Made by a program: the position numbers and the translations under genes. A DNA stretch of 64,000 nt, from positions 17,562,407-17,626,406 of the forward strand of contig NC_037253.1 of assembly GCF_000002425.4 (NCBI RefSeq), in the 5' to 3' direction. The stretch comes from Physcomitrium patens. Its lineage: Eukaryota; Streptophyta; Bryopsida; Funariales; Funariaceae. Numbering within the stretch: position 1 is the stretch's first letter; every line of letters starts with the position of its first letter. Positions 24,831 to 36,000 of the stretch are shown here, piece after piece. Under the pieces are notes generated by a model that had not been told where the DNA came from, searched no databases, and saw nothing but the letters and a program-made list of their open reading frames with translations.

Positions 24831-25596
24831 TTCACCTTTAATCAATAAAATTAACATTGATTTTTGATTCAATTTTTGTTAAATAAATCTAATTAAGTAT
24901 GTCTTCTAATTATCTTATTGGTGATATCAAAAATAATCCTTTTAAGTTCAAATAAAATTATACATTTTAAAAGATGAAGCATGGTTATATATTCTTCAAG
25001 CTCATCAAACAATTCTTTTGTCATTGGTGGAGTTTGCATATAATAATTTTTTACATTTTTTTAATTAATAAACATCTTCTTTTGCCAATTATGATTATCA
25101 TCTATAATTTAATACTTTTGAATTTTTAAAAGTTGATAATCTTGTGGCAAAAGTTTTAACAAATTGTTTGTCAAAGTTACATACAACAATAAAGGTGCAG
25201 TTAAAGGAAGCTCAGGAATGACAAAAAATCAATATAGATGTTTATTATAAGGAATAACTATAATTCAACATAGGTGAGAAGATATGACAATTTTGTTGCA
25301 ATATCAAGATTACTTATTTTTATGATAAGTTGGACTATTGCAGGCTTAAATCTTTTCTTATTTGTGAATAAATCAATCCTATTGCTTATTGATTACATCC
25401 ACTTCAGTCTATGAAGATCCATCTTATATTTTGCATGTTTCTTCTTGAGCCATATAATATAGTAAATATCTTGAGAAGAAGATCAATGCTATCTTCTTCT
25501 ATAGGAAATGAATAATGATGAAGAGTTCCAGGTAGAAGAAGTTTTAGATTCAAGATGGTGCCAAAATAGATTGAAATATCTTATTCATTAGCATAG
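24831..25596 (+). pseudogene. Integrase-deleted pol end and chromodomain start of element G
   Basis: After the RNase H linker the sequence jumps, near 24995-25005, from the residues before the integrase zinc finger (B: about 41615) to the residues after the catalytic Glu (B: about 42195). Both HHCC and D,D35E motifs are therefore gone, roughly 0.57 kb. The integrase C-terminal region follows (about 25085-25450), then the start of the chromodomain, interrupted by R2 at 25597. Confidence 0.65.
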
Positions 25597-27206
25597 TATT
25601 ATGATGTAATATGTCAAGTAAATGAAAGAGAGAAGAAAATATTATATTATAGAAGGTCTTATTTTAAAATATTATAGAAAATTATTTTAGAAATATAGAT
25701 AGTAATAAAAAAGATAGTAAAAATTAAAAAGTTCTAATGCTATTTTTTTATAAAATAGGCTTCTACTTACTTTGTACGACCATAAATAAGAAAAAACTAA
25801 GTAGATTATAAAAATAAATAATATAAGCATGCATAAGAAAGAATTTAAGATTAGATTTTAATAAATTTTATCTTAAGAAGCCAAAAATTGATATCTAAAT
25901 AAGATTGGTTATCAACCTAGGCCAAAATCAGACCTCAAGGCATAAAACCATACATCTATGGTGAATTTGGAATTCTTTTATAGATCAAAGAGTAGGATTT
26001 GAAGATAGATTTGAATAAAGATTTTTAAGCATTAGTTTCATGTCATTTGGATCAATATTAAGTTTTTGAGGTATTTTCAAAGTTAGTAATGTTCTTAGTA
26101 GAATTAAGGTTAGGGAAATAAAAATATGTTTATAAAATTGAGGATTTTTTGAGTTTTGTGGTGTGTGTATAGATGAAATTTAAAAAATATGTTGGTATAA
26201 TAGTTATAATTGTGTTGGAAAATTTTGATATAAATCAAATAATTAGATTGAAGTATATGAGGGTTTTTGTGAGTTGAAGTCTCAGAAAGTGGAGTTTGAG
26301 GGTTAATTAGTATTTCTAAGATCTTTAGAAATCTATCAATTAGATTGAAGTGAATTTTTTTTGTATAGATATGACACTCAAATTCCAATGTTTAGATGAA
26401 ATTTCAAAGAAATTTAATAATTCAAGAAGGAGATATTGGCATTAGAAGTTTTGTATTGAAGTTGGAGTAGGAGGCTGTCCAACACTTGATTGGATTATCT
26501 TACATTTATTTAAATTAGTAAGTACAATCAATTTCATCTTTCTTGTGCTTCTTTTTAACTAAGATATTAAAAAGTGTAAAAATTTTGAATTGATACCAAT
26601 GATTTGATCATTATTTGTTGAAGTTCCATTTTACTATAGGATTTATTAAGAGGTTATTTAAGATTTAGGATTTAATTAAGATTTGATTTAGGATTTATTT
26701 ATGATTTAATTAAGGCTTAGAATTTTTTTAGGATTTGATTAGGATTAAGATTTGATTTAGAACTTAACTAATATTTGATTTAGATTTATGTACGGTTTTA
26801 TTAAAATTTGATCTAGGATTTGATTAAGGTTTATTTAGGATTTTGATTAAGATTTGACCTAAGATTTGATTAAGATTCAATTAAGGTTTCAATTAGGATT
26901 ACATTAAGATTTCTATTTTTAATATTCTTTTAAAGTCCTTTGTTATTTCTTTAAAGGTTTATTTTTATATTTCTTTAAGATTTATTATTATTTTTCTTTG
27001 GGATTAAATCATGAATTTTTTATATTTCTTTTGTCACTTTTTTTGAATTTATTTTGATAGGTTAAAATTTAATTGGATTTATTAGGAATTACTTGAAGTT
27101 TTTTTAAGGCTTTATTAGATTTGATAGAATCATTGTTGTATTTTTATTTACCTTCCACAACTAGGTGCCCAGTGCATTCTTAAGCAAGAGCACATTTAAT
27201 ATGACA
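25597..27206 (+). repeat. R2: solo LTR in the chromodomain of element G
   Basis: 1610 bp; starts TATTATGATGTAATATG (R4: TGTCATGATGTAATATG) and ends ATGACA. Flanks are ATAG and ACAA, consistent with a 4-bp duplication ACGG altered by C-to-T and G-to-A changes. Chromodomain sequence resumes with 'atatgatattag' at 27212. It carries a degenerate 'gatttaggattt' array at 26640-26910. Confidence 0.7.
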
Positions 27207-27289
27207 ACAAATATGATATTAGTGAATGCACATGGAAGTGAGAAAAAAATCTTTAAAATGAAGCAAGGAGGATTAAGTCTTTTCATTGA
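27207..27289 (+). pseudogene. Chromodomain end of element G
   Basis: Short continuation after R2: 'atatgatattagtgaatgcacatgg' region equals the codons for YDIS.RTW in element B (about 42779-42803). It breaks off where the truncated R3 starts. Confidence 0.55.
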
Positions 27290-29862
27290 AAACATGATAT
27301 TTAAATATGTCTTTTATAAAACCCTCTTAGTTTATTTTTTTATCTTAATAGCTAACAAATTAAAGATTGATTAGTAATTTTACCTTTTGAGGTATAAAAA
27401 TTCCTTTATTGCCTTAAAAAAGCTATAAATTTATAAAAACAAGATAGATAAGATAAATAATTAATACGGTTAATATTAGGATTAAGTTAAAGATAGAGTC
27501 AGGCTAAAAAATTCCTATGATAGGTTGGATTGATATCTAGAGGTCATTTGTTTATAAGAGAGGATTAAAATCAAATCTCTAGCTATTAAAATAATCGCCT
27601 AAGGCAAAATATAGGAACATTTAGAAATTAACAACTAAAATTGAAGAGCTAGCTTTAAGATTGTTCTAAAGGCATAAAGTTGTTTTTATAGGGCTTAAGA
27701 TGATTTTACAATTGATATTTAAAATTAAGATTTATATTAGTGACTTTGAATTTATGCAATACAATTAGAGCTAGCATTCTTAGCTAGTTCATGCAATTGA
27801 TGTTACATCTATAATTCAAAATTTAATTGTGTTTAATTGATTGCATGTGCTAAGTGTCCATAAAATTTATATCAATTTAATGGTTCAATTGGAAGATATT
27901 TGATTTTTGATACAAGAGGATTTCAGAAGTTGGTAGTTTGAAGTCGAATAGGATTTCTATGATATCTTAAGATCTACTTATTGAAACATGGTAAAATTTG
28001 GTATGGTATTGAAAGACTTGAAGATGAAGCTATATACCAATTTTGAGTTGAAGTTAATAGGTAGGAAAGAAAAAATTGCTATTGGAACATTTGCATCAAC
28101 TTTCAAGTTGGTAGCCAAGTAACATTAGTGCAGTTTTGTCAGTAAAATCAATCCATCTTAATTGTGTTTGATAGTCTAGTGGAGTAACTTCACTCACATA
28201 AAGTTAGATGTCTTTTCTTTCTTAACCATTGTTACTTTATAATTTTATTTTATCAAATTTTTATTTTTATTTTTATTTATTTATTTATTTATATAATATT
28301 TTTAATTATAATTTCTTTTTTAAATTTATTATTATTATTATTATTTTTTTTTATAAAAATTCAATTAATTTATTTATATTTATATTTTATTTAATTAATT
28401 ATTTATTATATATATTATTTTAATTATTTATTTATTTCTTTAAACTATCTAGCAATCAATATGTCAAAGTTTTTATATACATCACATTCTTCAGTAAAGA
28501 AACGACCATATTAAAAAAATTGATCACAACACCATAATCACTTGTTATCATATCAAAAAATATGCACAAAAACTCTTCCACAATTTTTGTCTAACAACTA
28601 CTAGAAATCAACTATCACCTCATAATAAGATGGTAAATCATAACTAATCTACCATAGTCATCAACTTCCAAGCTATGTCTTGTCTTCATTGCTATCAAAC
28701 CATTCTACATCCTTGCAATACCATCGCTCTGATCTCCTTCAATAAGAATGCCTTGACTTTACTGCTTCTTCTAAAATGGCTATGTAGCTTAGATCCATCA
28801 ACATCAATTGGGCACAGTACTACTATCGCTTCACTTTCACTGAGCTTGAATTCTTCTAAAATCTATCACCCCGTTGTGTTGCCTCACATTATTGCTCTCA
28901 TTAATTTTGTTATATTTAAATTTCAATCTTCTCAACCTCATCCATCCAACATAATTGATATAACTTGCTTAGTCCAGAACTATTTAGACTGGAACCTGTG
29001 CAATCAAAAATTGGTCCAACAAAATAAATCGCCAATTTGTGATTTGTGGTTTTTTTTTTTAAAAAAAAAAAAACATTCACAATACATCGTTCTAAGAGAT
29101 TGTTAGTAATATTTTTAGAAGTCTCTATTATTCTATTCTTGCTTAAAATTGGTACATCTAATTTTTTTATTTTTAATATATTTATTTAATTCTAAAGATT
29201 TACATAACATATTTTTATCATTAATTCCTTTCTTCACCACTTTATCAACATGACACCACTGTTTTTATTTAATCTAATTTTAAACAAAAATCATTTTATC
29301 TACTATTATAATTATATTTTATTCTTAATACTTAAATGAGCCTTTTCTTTAGTAATTTATTCTACTCAACTTTCTCTTCTTAATTCTATTAATTTATTCT
29401 AATATTTTTTTCTAACTACATTATAAGTCAAAAAAATTGGCTCACAAGTTTTTTGGACATTTTTTCACAATCTGCAAGTTCGATTAGTCTAAATTTTTTT
29501 AAACATATAAAAGACTTATAGTAGCATTTGTGTGCAAAATTTTGCATCAAATGGATGGTCAGATTAGAAGTTATAACTTTCTAAAATTCAATGATTAAGA
29601 TTATTGCTTGCGAAGAGAAATTGAAATTGCCTAATTTAAAAGTAATAAGGTAATTGGAATTTGTATATAATTGAGATTAATAAAAAGAATATTTTTGAAT
29701 ACTTTATATTGGCTATAAATACTTTTGAATTAAAATTAAAATTATATTCTTTTTATATGAAAAAAACCTATTAGATTTTTTTGAATATTTATAAAATAGA
29801 ATTTCACCTTCCACAGTCAAGTACTTGATGCATTCTCAAACAAGACTATAAGTAATAGGACA
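27290..29862 (+). repeat. R3: 5'-truncated LTR with an internal insertion
   Basis: The segments 27290-28137 and 29440-29862 match R1 in order; 28138-29439 is foreign. R3 lacks about 100 nt at its 5' end compared with R1, and a piece of element G between the chromodomain and ORF3 is missing too, so one deletion probably removed both. The 3' end reads 'taggaca', followed by ORF3 sequence of G. Confidence 0.6.
28138..29439. other. 1.3 kb insertion of unknown type inside R3
   Basis: Interrupts R3. It contains an extreme AT stretch (28215-28440, TTTA-type repeats), an open frame of 143 codons at 28675-29106 (+) rich in Leu and Ser, and a T-run/A-run pair at 29049-29073. I recognise neither termini nor a protein family, and no target duplication is clear. 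Confidence 0.45.
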
Positions 29863-30265
29863 TCAAATAAGACATTTTGATTGTCATAACCTTCAAGACA
29901 ATGTAATTGAGATAAAGATCCTCAAAAATGATATATCTTTCTTCAAATAGATGGCAAGATATAACATATTTGATATCACAACCATAGAAGAAATTTTCAA
30001 TATTTGATGATTTAATTAGAAGTAGGAACAACTCTTGATGATGTTTCAAATATTTTATTTAAAGGAAGTTATGAAGTCTTTAACAACAATCAAATAATAT
30101 AGTGATCTTTTAGCCTTAATATTGGATACCATCAATTGTTGAGAAGACTTATCAACCATCTTCACAGGAAACAAAGTCAAAGTATGTAGCAAATACAATT
30201 TGCTGCATCTTTGATTTTTCTACACATAATGACTACTTTTCAAGAAACACATCTCTAGAACGGAG
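29863..30265 (+). pseudogene. ORF3 remnant of element G
   Basis: Aligns with the ORF3 region of A from the codons for DETLRLSQPS onward; the first bases differ only by C-to-T and G-to-A changes. Fully broken by stops. Confidence 0.65.
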
Positions 30266-30271
30266 AATAAT

Positions 30272-30596
30272 ATCACATACATATTTATTTTAATATTTAT
30301 TCATATAATTAAGTAGAAGTAAGTAAAAATAAATTTATTTCATAATATTTTTTAGAGAAGATTTTTAAAAGTTTCATGGATACTACTTTAACTTTACATG
30401 TATTTATAGTAGATTAGTAGGTTAAATATTTGGTCAAGAAATAAATCACATATCAGTAGCTTAAGAAACAAGCTACTTAAGTAGCACACATATAAAAAAC
30501 TTGCCTTGCAAGTTAAAATACATGTCTTATAAAGTCAACATGTTTTGAAGATCTTATAGAATACTGCCACATAATTCTTAGTTAAATAGTATATAT
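30272..30596 (+). repeat. 3' LTR of element G, cut by element D
   Basis: Starts TATCACATAC after a decayed purine tract and matches the 5' LTR 19697-20020. It ends inside the TATA box (30592-30596, tatat) where element D begins. The rest of the LTR was not found after D. Confidence 0.7.
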
Positions 30597-31014
30597 TGTT
30601 ATAGGGTATAGATAAGACATTTGTATTATTGACACATAAGGAAAGATAGTTAGAACCATGGAAGTTTCTAGAATTGGTATTAGATTAGTGGATCAAGTAA
30701 AATCCATCATAAAATATTTTAGAAAGAGTCTAAGGTGGATATTTAGGTGAAGCCTACCATATAACCTTCTAAAAAAAGGCTTAAAATGGTCACATATGGC
30801 TTCAAATCTTTTTTTTTAAAACAAATGGGATTTTTTATTTTCTTGTTTTTTTTATTCTATTCTAATTTTGATTGCTTAGTTTTGTCTTTCATGTCTCATT
30901 TTATTTAGTTCTATTCAGTTTTATTCTAGTTTAGTTTGTTCAATCTTATGATAAGATTTTAAGTTTTTGTGGATTAAAAGAGTCTTGGATACTTGAGATA
31001 GACTAATCCTATTT
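30597..31014 (+). repeat. 5' LTR of element D
   Basis: About 418 bp from TGTTATAGGG to just before the PBS. Homologous to 49719 onward in its first half; the second half is T-rich and differs from the 3' copy. Confidence 0.65.
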
Positions 31015-31017
31015 TAT

Positions 31018-31029
31018 TGGTATCAAAGC
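31018..31029 (+). other. tRNA-iMet primer-binding site of element D
   Basis: TGGTATCAAAGC differs by one base from TGGTATCAGAGC, the complement of the 3' end of plant initiator tRNA-Met. It lies right behind the LTR, the usual place. Confidence 0.75.
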
Positions 31030-31210
31030 AAGTATTAAACTATTTTATTTTAATAGTATATCAATAGTCATCACCTAGTCCAAGATCAATTCTTATGGTC
31101 ACATTGGATATTGTTTTGAGGCTACCACAAGCTATTCTTAAAAAATCAATTATAAGGTGAGAAGATATTATAATTATGGAGTCCAACTCAGAAATTACAA
31201 CATAGGAGAT

Positions 31211-32200
31211 ATGGCACAGAAATCTTAGATGGAAGCTCAAATACAATACCTCTTAAACGAGATAGTTATTTTGCAAGGACAAATAGAAGCTTCAAGGACA
31301 AGAAGGTCAATACCTACTAGGCTAAAATTGAATAAGCCTACTACATACTTTAGAACTTCAAGACAAGAAGATGTATATCAATGGCTCTTTTATATGCAAC
31401 AATACTTCTAACTATCTAAGGCAAATACCACTAAATGAATTATATATGTAGCGAGCTATTTAAGAGATATGGCAACTATTTGATAATGACATTGAATTCA
31501 AAGCTATGGAGCTTAAGGTGGATTTTGTCATTGGAAGGAATTTGAGACCGAGTTTAAGAATGAATTTTGGTCCATCAATGTGGAGAAGATAGCACATGAT
31601 GAGCTGACAAATCTTACACAATTTAGGTTGGTGCAAGTTTATGTCTCCCAATTCAAGTTCCTATGTTTCTAAATTGATAATTTTTTAGAGGAGGAAATGA
31701 TGGATTGATTCTTATGAAGTTTGAAACCTAGGGTTTAGCAAGAAGTAGAGCTAAAAGATTTACAAACATTTGAAGAGATAATTTGGATTGTAAAAAGTGT
31801 TGATGCTATAGATTTTAGAAATCATGGAGTGTGATCTATACTACAAAGTCCTATGTTGCTATTTAATATCATGGCATAACAACCAATACCAATAGAGATT
31901 GATATCCTATAAAGATCATTGATACAATAAAGACAATAAATATTGGTACAAAAAGAATTTTATTTCTATTGTTAAGAGCTACGACATCGGATTGGAGATT
32001 GTCTAAAATATCAAAATTTAAGCACTAGCAAAAAAAGATGGATTCACAGTCTCAAAATTCACCAAGTTGATAGTGAAACAAAGCAAGAAAATGGAGCTCC
32101 TTTGTAAAGATGCCAAGGGCTAGTACTAGGGATAGCTACTATCTCTAAAAGTCAAATGGCATGACCTTGAAAAACTATAAAAAAAAGTAGACTGATGCAT
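31211..32200 (+). pseudogene. gag remnant of element D
   Basis: An ATG at 31211 is followed by a stop; open again from 31229 for 60 codons (MEAQIQYLLNEIVILQGQIE, then KLNKPTTYFRTS and DVYQWLFYMQQYF). This is a gag N-terminus with a predicted coiled coil, unlike the A/B gag. Further on, VDFVIGRNLRPS-type fragments are separated by stops. Confidence 0.65.
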
Positions 32201-32249
32201 CTAATGGGACTACTAAGAGGACAACCATATTGAGTACTTCTAGATTATA

Positions 32250-33773
32250 GCTCTAGAAAAAATTGTATCTCAACTAAAATTACTACATGACTTGGAATTA
32301 AAATTAAGGCAATTAAAGGAGGAAGTATATACCTTATAGATGATCAAGAAAACATAATGAGTGAGACATGTGAAGAAGAAATCTTGAGGTTGACTAACAT
32401 ATACATCTTAAGAAAAAGATTGAAGGTGATATAGTTAAGATATAATACTATCTTTGATATGCCATTACTAGAGATGAAAAATAAGCAAGTTGATTGGCTA
32501 GCAAGGACAATCTTCTATAAAGATGGTAGACATAAGGTGATTCTTTGTACCTCTACATGAAGTAAAAAAAAAAAGACAATCTGTAACCAAAGACTTACTT
32601 ATAGGGATGACTTTTAAGAAGAGGCAAATATTGCATAAGCAATCAGTTTATATAGTGGTTCCAAATCTTACATCAATAGTAGGAAAGATAATCAAAGGAA
32701 TAGAATATATACATCAATTCATATAAGAATATTGAGATGTCTCTCTAATTCACGTACTTAGTGAGGTGCCTCCTTTCAAATAGAACTATTTTCTTAAGCC
32801 AAACTAACAAGTTGGTCAATTTACCACGTAGCTTCAAAAGAATTTGAAGAACTATAGAAGATATTGGATGAATTCTTAGAGAAATGCCTCATTTGAGAAA
32901 GTACATCACCATAGAAAGCATTTTTATTCTTTGCGTCTAAAAAGGATAGTGAACTTTGTATTTGCATTGACTATTGATGCCTCAATAAGCAAATTGTTAA
33001 AATGCATATCCACTTTTACACGTGGATGATCTTCTTGACCAACTTCAAGATATAACTATCTTTAATAAATTAGACATTTGAAAGAGATATTGGCAAACAC
33101 CTATTGTAAGAGGATGTAAGAAAAATAATATTTTATATGTGCTATGAATATTTTGAATGGCTGATTTTACCTTTTGGTCTCACCAATATTCTAGCCTCTT
33201 TCATAGATAACATAAATATATTCTTTTGGGACCTTTTAGACAAGTATGTAATTGTCTTTATTGATTATATCTTTGTATCTAATAAAACCCTTGAAGAGCA
33301 TGAATAACACCTACAAGAAGTCTTATGTCGGCTACAAGATAGTCGCTTATATTGCAAGCAATCAAGATGTGAACTTTGGAAGTTGGAAGTCACCTTTTTG
33401 AGGCATGTGATGTCTTCCAAAGGCATGCATATGAAACAAAATAAGGCAAAAGTAGTGGCAAAATAGCCAACCTCCAAAGGTGCTTCTAAAGTGCACTCAT
33501 TTTTAGGCCTTGTTGGATATTATTGTCATTTTATTTGGCAATTTGCTCATGTGGTTGTTTCATTGATGAGCCTATTGAAAAAAGATGCTCTATTTGAATA
33601 GAAATTGGAGCAATAAAGAGCTTTTTATAGGTTAAAGGAGGAACTTATTAGTGCTCCAATATTACAACCATATGATCCTATTCTTCTTTATATGCTTGAC
33701 ATTGATTCTTCCAACTTTGCTATTGGAGCCGTCTATCAACAAGACTTAAGTAGGAGCATTCAACTTGTGGCAT
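32250..33773 (+). pseudogene. protease-RT-RNase H start of element D
   Basis: A protease-like region near 32290-32560 is poorly preserved. RT from about 32830: KDSELCICIDY, ILPFGLTNILASF, and FIDYIFVSNK at the YxDD position (the second Asp has become Tyr). RNase H start: LDIDSSNFAIGAVYQQD. The last codons before 33773 read SIQLVA and continue at 46172 after element A. Confidence 0.75.
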
Positions 33774-34328
33774 TGTCACGGCCATAATCATGTAAGCTAA
33801 TAATTACATATAGAAATAGGTAGAAGTAAGTAAAAGTAGATAAAAGTAAGTTAATTCTATAATATTTAATATAGAAGCTTCCTAGAAATTTCCTAGACGC
33901 TGCTTTGACTTCATAGGTGTCTTTAATTGACTTTTTGGATTAGAAACGTGGTCAACAAGTTGGCCATGTGCCACACATGTTGTTAGCTTGAAGATCAAGC
34001 TAACTATGTGGCTCACACATAGAAAAACTTGCCTTGTAAGTCAAGGCATGTGCCCTATAAAGTCAACACATATTGGAGGTCCTATAGAACGTCGCCACGT
34101 AGCCCCTAGTTAGAGAGTATATATAGAGACAAGAGTGAAGGCTTCTTCACTCTTGTCAACTCCTTTCTTGCTTCTAGTTTGTTTCAAGGGTCTCTAGTTT
34201 TCTTTTGGCAATAGCCATTCCAGTTTCTCTTTCAATATATATACTTGTTTGTATATATTTTGTTACCTCTCTTTGAGTGAATGCTCACTTGTTTGAATTG
34301 TTTTTTCATTGAGTTCTTATCCTTGACA
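33774..34328 (+). repeat. 5' LTR of element A
   Basis: 555 bp, TGTCACGG...CTTGACA. TATA box 34118-34126; start motif ACTCTTGTCAA 34149-34159 (31 nt from the first T of the TATA box). Only moderately similar to the B LTR, although the pol genes are nearly identical. Confidence 0.95.
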
Positions 34329-34330
34329 GA

Positions 34331-34341
34331 TTGACAAGAGT
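34331..34341 (+). other. self-priming PBS of element A
   Basis: TTGACAAGAGT, 2 nt after the LTR end, the perfect reverse complement of 34149-34159. Confidence 0.8.
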
Positions 34342-34541
34342 ACACTTACAATATCAGAGCTTTGTTTTTCTTGAGTAAGAGTGGATTACCCCTTTCTCTT
34401 GACAAGACATAAGCGTATTAGAAGTTTGCGGATTACCCACTTCTAAACTGATATTGTTCTTAGTATCTTCTTTGTTATCAAGTCTTTTTTTTTTCTTTTG
34501 TCTTGAGCAATATCAGACAAATTTTTCTTCTTAGTATCATT

Positions 34542-35546
34542 ATGGCAGAGCTTGTTGAAATAAAGAGTGCAATGGCACAAATGCAAGAATAATTGAGAGA
34601 GTTAATGCTTGCGATGCATCAACTCAATTTACCAACACAAGAAAAAACAAGAATAGCAGAAAGTGGAGATATAGAGATGATCCGAGCTGCTTCAACATCT
34701 GCACCAAATCACATTCCTTCTCCAATTGTACAACATCCTGTAAGTACTAGAGAACCAAGAATTGCTTTACTCGAGAAATTTGATGGTATAAGATCAAAGT
34801 TTCGAGGATTCATCAATCAAGTACAATTGGCAATTAAACTTCAACCGCAAAGCTATTCAACTCCATGATCACAAGTCAGGTTTATTGGCACTCTACTTTC
34901 TGGTTCTGCATTATCGTGATTTTCGTCTTTTCTTGAACAATGAAATCCAATATTGGACAATTTGGAAGCTTTTTTCGCGGAGTTTTGATCTATGTATGGT
35001 GAATACGATGCAACTCATGTCGCAACAAACAAGATCCGAATTCTACGACAAGGAAACTGCTCAGTAACAATGTATGCTTCACAATTTCGACAACTTGTAA
35101 TTGACATCAAGTGGGATGATGCTGCACTCATCAGTCAATTTCTTTATGGATTGCAATACGAAGTAAAGAAATTGATGCTCAACTTACCTGATCCTCAAAC
35201 TTTGAGTCAAGCAATCGATTTTGCGGTAAAATGTGACAATCGACTTTTTGAATTTCGATTCGAGAGTCGTACACGGGAACCTCAACGTTATTACTCAATG
35301 GCAACATCAGCATCTTCGCCAAATGTACATTCAGAAGTAGAAGACATGCAAATTGACGCGGTACGTTTTAAACCCCTAACTGAGCAAGAAAAGATTCGTC
35401 GTCGTCAAGAAGGATTATGTTTATACTACGGAGAACCTAAGCACACTGCTCAACATTGTCCAAAGAAACAACGTAACTATAAAATGAGGGGTACGGCGGT
35501 CAAAGAAGACAACATGTTGGAAAACGGGTTCGTCGAGCTACAATAG
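34542..35546 (+). pseudogene. gag of element A, four or more nonsense codons
   Basis: Collinear with gag of B (one codon shorter). Stops: TAA for Gln near the N-terminal coiled coil (about 34587), TGA at 34866-34868, TGA for Trp near 34917 and TGA for Arg near 34943. The rest is open from 34992 and ends with a zinc knuckle (CLYYGEPKHTAQHC) in which the second Cys is now Tyr. It stops at TAG 35544-35546, followed by GGACCGT. Confidence 0.85.
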
Positions 35547-35551
35547 GGACC

Positions 35552-36000
35552 GTGCAGCTCGAACCTTGTACAATTCCTAATGAAGGTCATATCCTCTCCT
35601 CAGAACCCTCTTCTTGTTTTATAATAGAATTATATTTAGGACCTAAGAATTACAAAGCCTTTGCTTTATTAGATTCGGGAGCCTCAGCATGTTTTTTAGA
35701 TGAACAATTTGTTAAAAGTCATAAAATACCTTTTGTACAGAAAACTAAACCCGTACATGTAGAAGTCATTGATGGCCGTCCTTTGTCTTTTGGAGATGTC
35801 ACTCATGAAACTCGCCCTATAAAAGTAACAATAAATGGTCATGTTAGCTACATAGCTTTTAACATAATTAAATCTCCATCCAATCCAATTATTTTAGGTT
35901 TATCCTGGCTAGAAAAATATAACCCTCGAATAGATTGGAATTCTCGTAAACTTGAATTTTTCCAAAGCATTATTAATAGTTCTACCAACTAAGTAAAAAG
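35552..36000 (+). pseudogene. protease part of element A pol
   Basis: In the -1 frame relative to gag. Active site LLDSGASACFLDEQF with the DSG triad intact. A stop (TAA, Gln codon in B) follows at 35990-35992. DNA identity to B is only about 80% here, although it rises to about 97% a little further on. Confidence 0.85.

Larger units (their letters stand above)
19697..30596 (+). mobile_element. Ty3/gypsy element G, decayed host of three LTR insertions
   Basis: 5' LTR (19697-20173), gag (20480-20953 and 22275-22800), protease-RT-RNase H (22880-24830), chromodomain (25200-25596 and 27207-27289), ORF3 remnant (29863-30265) and the start of the 3' LTR (30272-30596). It belongs to the A/B/C family but is much older. 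R1, R2 and R3 are inserted in gag, in the chromodomain and next to ORF3. Most of the integrase is deleted. It inserted into the copia element at its left edge, and element D cut its 3' LTR at the TATA box. Confidence 0.75.

Noticed and set aside
26640-26910. Array of 'gattta' units as a possible CRISPR-like or satellite array
   Set aside because: Unit length drifts, there are no unique spacers, and it corresponds to the telomere-like array of the R family LTR.
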